Below, one piece after another: positions 18,195-20,746 of a DNA stretch of 20,746 nt. The position numbers and the translations under genes were made by a program. A model generated the notes under the pieces. The model had not been told where the DNA came from, did no database searches, and worked only from the letters and a program-made list of their open reading frames with translations. The stretch is from Lysobacteraceae bacterium. Its GTDB lineage: Bacteria > Pseudomonadota > Gammaproteobacteria > Xanthomonadales > Xanthomonadaceae. The DNA is taken from contig DMID01000203.1 in the NCBI GenBank assembly GCA_003449195.1, positions 1 to 20,746 on the forward strand, in the 5' to 3' direction. How positions within the stretch are numbered: position 1 is the first letter of the stretch; each line of letters opens with the position of its first letter.

Positions 18195-18584
18195 TCAGTT
18201 CCCGGTGGTCGGTGCCGGCGCGTTTTTTTCCGCAGCAGGCACTTCGGACGAAGCAGGTACCGGGGCCGCCGGCAACTCGCCCGCAGCAGGTGCCGCAGGA
18301 ACGGCAGCGGAGGACATCACGCCGAGGCCGGCACTGCTGGCCGGACGCGCATTGTGCGAGGCGTACCACGCCATGAACAGGCTGATGCCGAAGAACGCCA
18401 CGGCCAGCCACTTGGTGGACTTGGACAGGAAATTCGACGCACCGCGCGAGCCGAACACGGTGCCCGAGGCGCCCGCACCGAAACCGGAACCCGCTGCCGC
18501 ACCGGCACCGCGCTGCATCAGGATCAGCGCAATCATCGCAATGGCGATGAGCACGTAGATCACGTTGAGGATGGACATCAGCAT
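18195..18584 (-). CDS. secG: preprotein translocase subunit SecG
   Basis: SecG is the small SecYEG component that assists protein export. It has 129 residues. Two membrane helices lie at about 4-23 (ILNVIYVLIAIAMIALIL) and 57-75, separated by the conserved MQRGAGAAAGSGFGAGAS and GTVFGSRGASNFL loop. After the second helix there is a 50-residue Ala/Pro/Ser-rich tail typical of low-complexity SecG ends. The start is ATG 18582-18584; an ATG at codon 3 (18578) is possible. Only a purine-rich GAAGAAGAA lies upstream as a ribosome site, somewhat distant. It follows tpiA by 39 nt, a common pairing. Confidence 0.97.
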   Translation of the reverse strand: MLMSILNVIYVLIAIAMIALILMQRGAGAAAGSGFGAGASGTVFGSRGASNFLSKSTKWLAVAFFGISLFMAWYASHNARPASSAGLGVMSSAAVPAAPAAGELPAAPVPASSEVPAAEKNAPAPTTGN

Positions 18585-18623
18585 TGTCGTGATTCTTCTT
18601 CTGTTTGCTTGCCGCTTGATCGA

Positions 18624-19373
18624 TCAGGCCGCCGCGGCACGCGCGATGGCCAGGAAATCGTCGGCCACCAGCGAGGCGCCGCCGACCAGCCCGCCATCGA
18701 CATCGGGCTGGGAAAACAGCTCGGCCGCATTGTCGGGCTTGACGCTGCCGCCATAGAGAAGCGGCAGCTGCTCGGCGATTCTAGCATCGCGCGACGCCAC
18801 CACGCCACGGATGAAGGCATGCACGGCCTGTGCCTGATCGGGACTCGCGGTACGCCCCGTGCCGATGGCCCAGACCGGCTCATAGGCCACCACCGCCTGC
18901 GCGAAACCCTCCGCCCCCACCTGATCCAGCACGGGAGCGAGCTGCGAGGCCAGCACCGATTCGGTGGCACCGGCCTCGCGCTGTTCCAGCGTCTCGCCGA
19001 CACAGAGGATGGGGCGCAGGCCGGCATTGAGTGCAGCATGGAACTTGCGCGCCACCAACTCGCTGCTTTCCAGATGGTACTGGCGGCGCTCGGAATGCCC
19101 GACCAGACCGAAACTGGCACCGACATCCACCAGCATCGCCGCCGACACCTCACCGGTATAGGCACCCTTCTCGTTGCTGCTGACGTCCTGCGCACCGAAA
19201 CGCACGCGACTGTCGCGGAAACGATCGATCAGCTCGCCCAGATAAGGCAATGGCGGCAGGATGACGATATCCACGCCGACGGGCTGCTCCACCGCCACCT
19301 CGCCGACCAGACGGTTAGCGAAATCACGGGTGCCGTGGAGTTTCCAGTTGCCAGCTACGATCTTGCGGCGCAT
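18624..19373 (-). CDS. tpiA: triosephosphate isomerase
   Basis: Interconverts dihydroxyacetone phosphate and glyceraldehyde 3-phosphate in glycolysis and gluconeogenesis. It is a 249-residue TIM barrel. The catalytic set is intact: Asn9 and Lys11 (GNWKLHG), His93 (VGHSERRQYH) and Glu165 with the mobile loop (AYEPVWAIGTGRTA). The phosphate-binding YGGSVKPDN (207-215) and GGLVGGASL (227-235) are present. The ATG at 19371-19373 has GAGG 7 nt upstream. It is probably co-transcribed with secG. Confidence 0.98.
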   Translation of the reverse strand: MRRKIVAGNWKLHGTRDFANRLVGEVAVEQPVGVDIVILPPLPYLGELIDRFRDSRVRFGAQDVSSNEKGAYTGEVSAAMLVDVGASFGLVGHSERRQYHLESSELVARKFHAALNAGLRPILCVGETLEQREAGATESVLASQLAPVLDQVGAEGFAQAVVAYEPVWAIGTGRTASPDQAQAVHAFIRGVVASRDARIAEQLPLLYGGSVKPDNAAELFSQPDVDGGLVGGASLVADDFLAIARAAAA

Positions 19374-19496
19374 CGGCCTGCCTCTTGCTCAGGGGCGCAA
19401 AGGATAGCCGATGACCGCAATGCCGAGTCCCGTGCGGACGCATCCGGGACATTCAGGGACAACACCGGACATCCGCATCGCCCGATTGCGCAACGC

Positions 19497-19521
19497 CGAT
19501 GCCGCGCGCGGCACGGCATCG
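19497..19521. repeat. inverted repeat downstream of the oxygenase gene
   Basis: Perfect 8-bp arms CGATGCCG/CGGCATCG around a 9-base G/C-rich loop, beginning 10 nt after the oxygenase stop in the 158-nt spacer before tpiA. No T-run follows on either strand, so it is not a typical intrinsic terminator. The rest of the spacer shows no convincing tpiA promoter. Confidence 0.45.
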
Positions 19522-19531
19522 CCCGGCTGCA

Positions 19532-20470
19532 TCACTTCAGCTTGATCTCGCGCAGGCGCTCGTCGAGGTAGCCCTGCGCGGTGATCGGCTCGGGATAGCG
19601 GCTCGGATTGTCCGGGGTGATGCACGAGGGCAGCACGTCGATCAGGAAATCCGGGTTCGGGTGCAGGAAGAACGGCACCGAATAGCGCGGCTGGCGCGCC
19701 TGCTCGCCCGGAGGATTGACCACGCGGTGGGTGGTGGACGGATACACGTGGTTGGTCAGGCGCTGCAGCATGTCGCCGATGTTGACCACGATGGTGTCCT
19801 CGTCGGCGGTGAACGGCACCCACTCGCCCTCGTGCGAGCGCACCTCCAGCCCGGCCGCGCTGGCACCGACCAGCAAGGTGATCAGGTTGATGTCCTCGTG
19901 CGCGCCGGCGCGCACGTTGGGCACGTCCGGCGTGGTGATGGGCGGGTAATGGATCGGGCGCAGGATCGAATTGCCGCTGTCGGTCTTGTCGGCAAACCAA
20001 TGCTCCGGCAGGCCGATGTGCAGGGCCAGCGCCGACAGCACCCGCGCGCCGAGCTTGTCCAGCGCCTGATACAGGCCGTAACCGGCCGTGCGGAACTCGG
20101 GTACTTCGGCCGGCCACTGGTTGGGCGGCATCGCGTCGCGGTACTTCGAATCGCCCGGGATCTCGCGGCCGATGTGCCAGAACTCCTTGAGGTCGAAGTA
20201 CTTGGAGTCCTTCGCGGTCTCGATGCCGAACGGCGTGTAGCCGCGCGCGCCGCCACCGCCGGCCACGTGGTACTGCTTCTTCACCTCGTCGGGCAGGGCG
20301 AAGAAGGCCTTGAACGCCGCATAGGCGGCATCGATGTCGGCCTGCGGGATGCCGTGGTTGCGGATGCCGGCAAAGCCCCATTGCCGATAGGCCGCGCCGA
20401 GGTCGGCGACGAAGGCGTCACGGTCGCTGTCGAAACGGGCGATGTCGAGGACGGGAATGCGGGGAACCAT
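19532..20470 (-). CDS. 2-oxoglutarate/Fe(II)-dependent oxygenase, isopenicillin-N-synthase-like family
   Basis: A 312-residue cytosolic non-haem iron oxygenase. The N-terminal DIOX_N-like domain starts IPVLDIARFD and has the typical WGFAGIRNHGIP (31-42). The C-terminal double-stranded beta-helix has the iron triad His191 and Asp193 (AGAHEDINLITLL) and His248 (STTHRVVNPP), and the 2-oxoglutarate carboxylate pair Arg262/Ser264 (RYSVPFFLHPNPD). The RxS pair suggests 2-oxoglutarate is the cosubstrate. Substrate is unknown; hydroxylation or desaturation of a small molecule is typical of the family. The start ATG at 20468-20470 (MVPRIPVLD) is chosen because CAGGAG lies 6 nt upstream; an upstream ATG (20506) lacks this. 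It is flanked by glmM and tpiA but not obviously linked in function. Confidence 0.9.
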   Translation of the reverse strand: MVPRIPVLDIARFDSDRDAFVADLGAAYRQWGFAGIRNHGIPQADIDAAYAAFKAFFALPDEVKKQYHVAGGGGARGYTPFGIETAKDSKYFDLKEFWHIGREIPGDSKYRDAMPPNQWPAEVPEFRTAGYGLYQALDKLGARVLSALALHIGLPEHWFADKTDSGNSILRPIHYPPITTPDVPNVRAGAHEDINLITLLVGASAAGLEVRSHEGEWVPFTADEDTIVVNIGDMLQRLTNHVYPSTTHRVVNPPGEQARQPRYSVPFFLHPNPDFLIDVLPSCITPDNPSRYPEPITAQGYLDERLREIKLK

Positions 20471-20476
20471 CGAAAA

Positions 20477-20482
20477 CTCCTG
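20477..20482 (-). promoter_or_regulatory. ribosome binding site of the oxygenase gene
   Basis: CAGGAG on the minus strand with 6 nt to the ATG at 20470. This strong site decides the start over the upstream in-frame ATG at 20506. Confidence 0.8.
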
Positions 20483-20550
20483 ACGAAAAGGCGCCGACCG
20501 CGGCAAGGCCGGGCCAGCGCGAAAAATGTTACTGCAACGCCCGGGCGGAT

Positions 20551-20746
20551 TCAGGCGGCGGCGCGGACCGCGGCCGCCAGCGCGTCGAGCGTGGATTGCA
20601 TCAGCGCATCGTCGTCGGCTTCGACGGTCACGCGCACCACCGGCTCGGTGCCGGAAGGCCGCAGGAAGGCACGCCCCCTGCCCTGCACCCCCTCCTACGC
20701 CGCCTGCAATGCCTGCACCCCGCCGCCGGCGACCACCACAGCCTTG
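20551..20746 (-). pseudogene. glmM: phosphoglucosamine mutase, C-terminal end with in-frame TAG (partial; possibly sequence error)
   Basis: The last reading frame ends RAFLRPSGTEPVVRV followed by TVEADDDALMQSTLDA and an Ala/Arg end. RPSGTEP is the phosphate-binding motif of the C-terminal domain of alpha-D-phosphohexomutases. GlmM converts glucosamine-6-phosphate to glucosamine-1-phosphate for peptidoglycan and LPS synthesis. Reading upstream, a TAG (20695-20697) stands in frame where homologues have an ordinary residue in the helix before GRGR; the frame then stays open to the window edge (KAVVVAGGGVQALQAA). The codons next to the stop (GGG, AGG, GGG) differ from the GGC/CGC preference elsewhere. 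Since glmM is normally essential, a sequencing or contig-end error is as likely as a real truncation. glmM is preferred over phosphomannomutase because of the neighbouring tpiA-secG order. Confidence 0.7.

Noticed and set aside
18617..18626. Palindrome TGATCGATCA at the end of tpiA
   Set aside because: Short, contains the tpiA stop codon, and a 10-bp palindrome alone has no support as a regulatory site.
19374..19420. Possible tpiA promoter (TATCCT in the spacer before tpiA)
   Set aside because: Only a weak -10-like match and no -35 at 16-18 bp.

Overview
The window looks like chromosomal core DNA from a high-GC gammaproteobacterium. The protein sequences and the order glmM - oxygenase - tpiA - secG - tRNA-Leu - nuoA-N - initiator tRNA - rimP - nusA - infB point to the Xanthomonadaceae/Rhodanobacteraceae lineage (Lysobacterales). 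That placement is inferred from remembered gene order and protein style, not from a search. Every gene I can support lies on the minus strand, so transcription runs from high to low coordinates. I see no mobile element, CRISPR array, integrase or obviously transferred segment.

Region by region, in transcription order: (1) 20746-18195 holds the 3' end of glmM (with an in-frame TAG right at the window edge), a 2-oxoglutarate/Fe(II) oxygenase of unknown substrate, tpiA (triosephosphate isomerase) and secG (Sec translocon subunit). (2) 18177-18065 holds a strong stem-loop followed directly by tRNA-Leu(GAG). (3) 17954-3191 is a complete 14-gene nuo operon (nuoA to nuoN) for proton-pumping NADH:quinone oxidoreductase (complex I). 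Its genes are tightly packed: several ATGA overlaps and no gap longer than 34 nt. (4) 3171-2732 is a short regulatory and RNA block: a sigma-70-like promoter, an initiator tRNA-Met, an intrinsic terminator, a second near-consensus promoter and a second terminator-like hairpin inside the leader. (5) 2731-1 carries rimP, nusA and the first 174 codons of infB.

How the parts work together: nuoE, F and G form the NADH-oxidising arm, nuoB, C, D and I the connecting quinone-reducing arm, and nuoA, H, J, K, L, M and N the membrane arm. All the expected Fe-S ligands and the key charged membrane residues are visible, so the complex should be functional. Block 4-5 reproduces the metY-rimP-nusA-infB arrangement known from E. 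coli, which ties initiator tRNA, ribosome maturation, transcription elongation/termination and translation initiation into one regulatory region. The two terminator-like hairpins upstream of rimP make attenuation, possibly with NusA feedback, a reasonable hypothesis.

I did not find an undescribed system. The points most worth checking are the glmM stop codon, the two-promoter/two-hairpin region before rimP, the U1:U72 mismatch of the initiator tRNA, the histidine-rich loop in NuoL, and the unassigned oxygenase.
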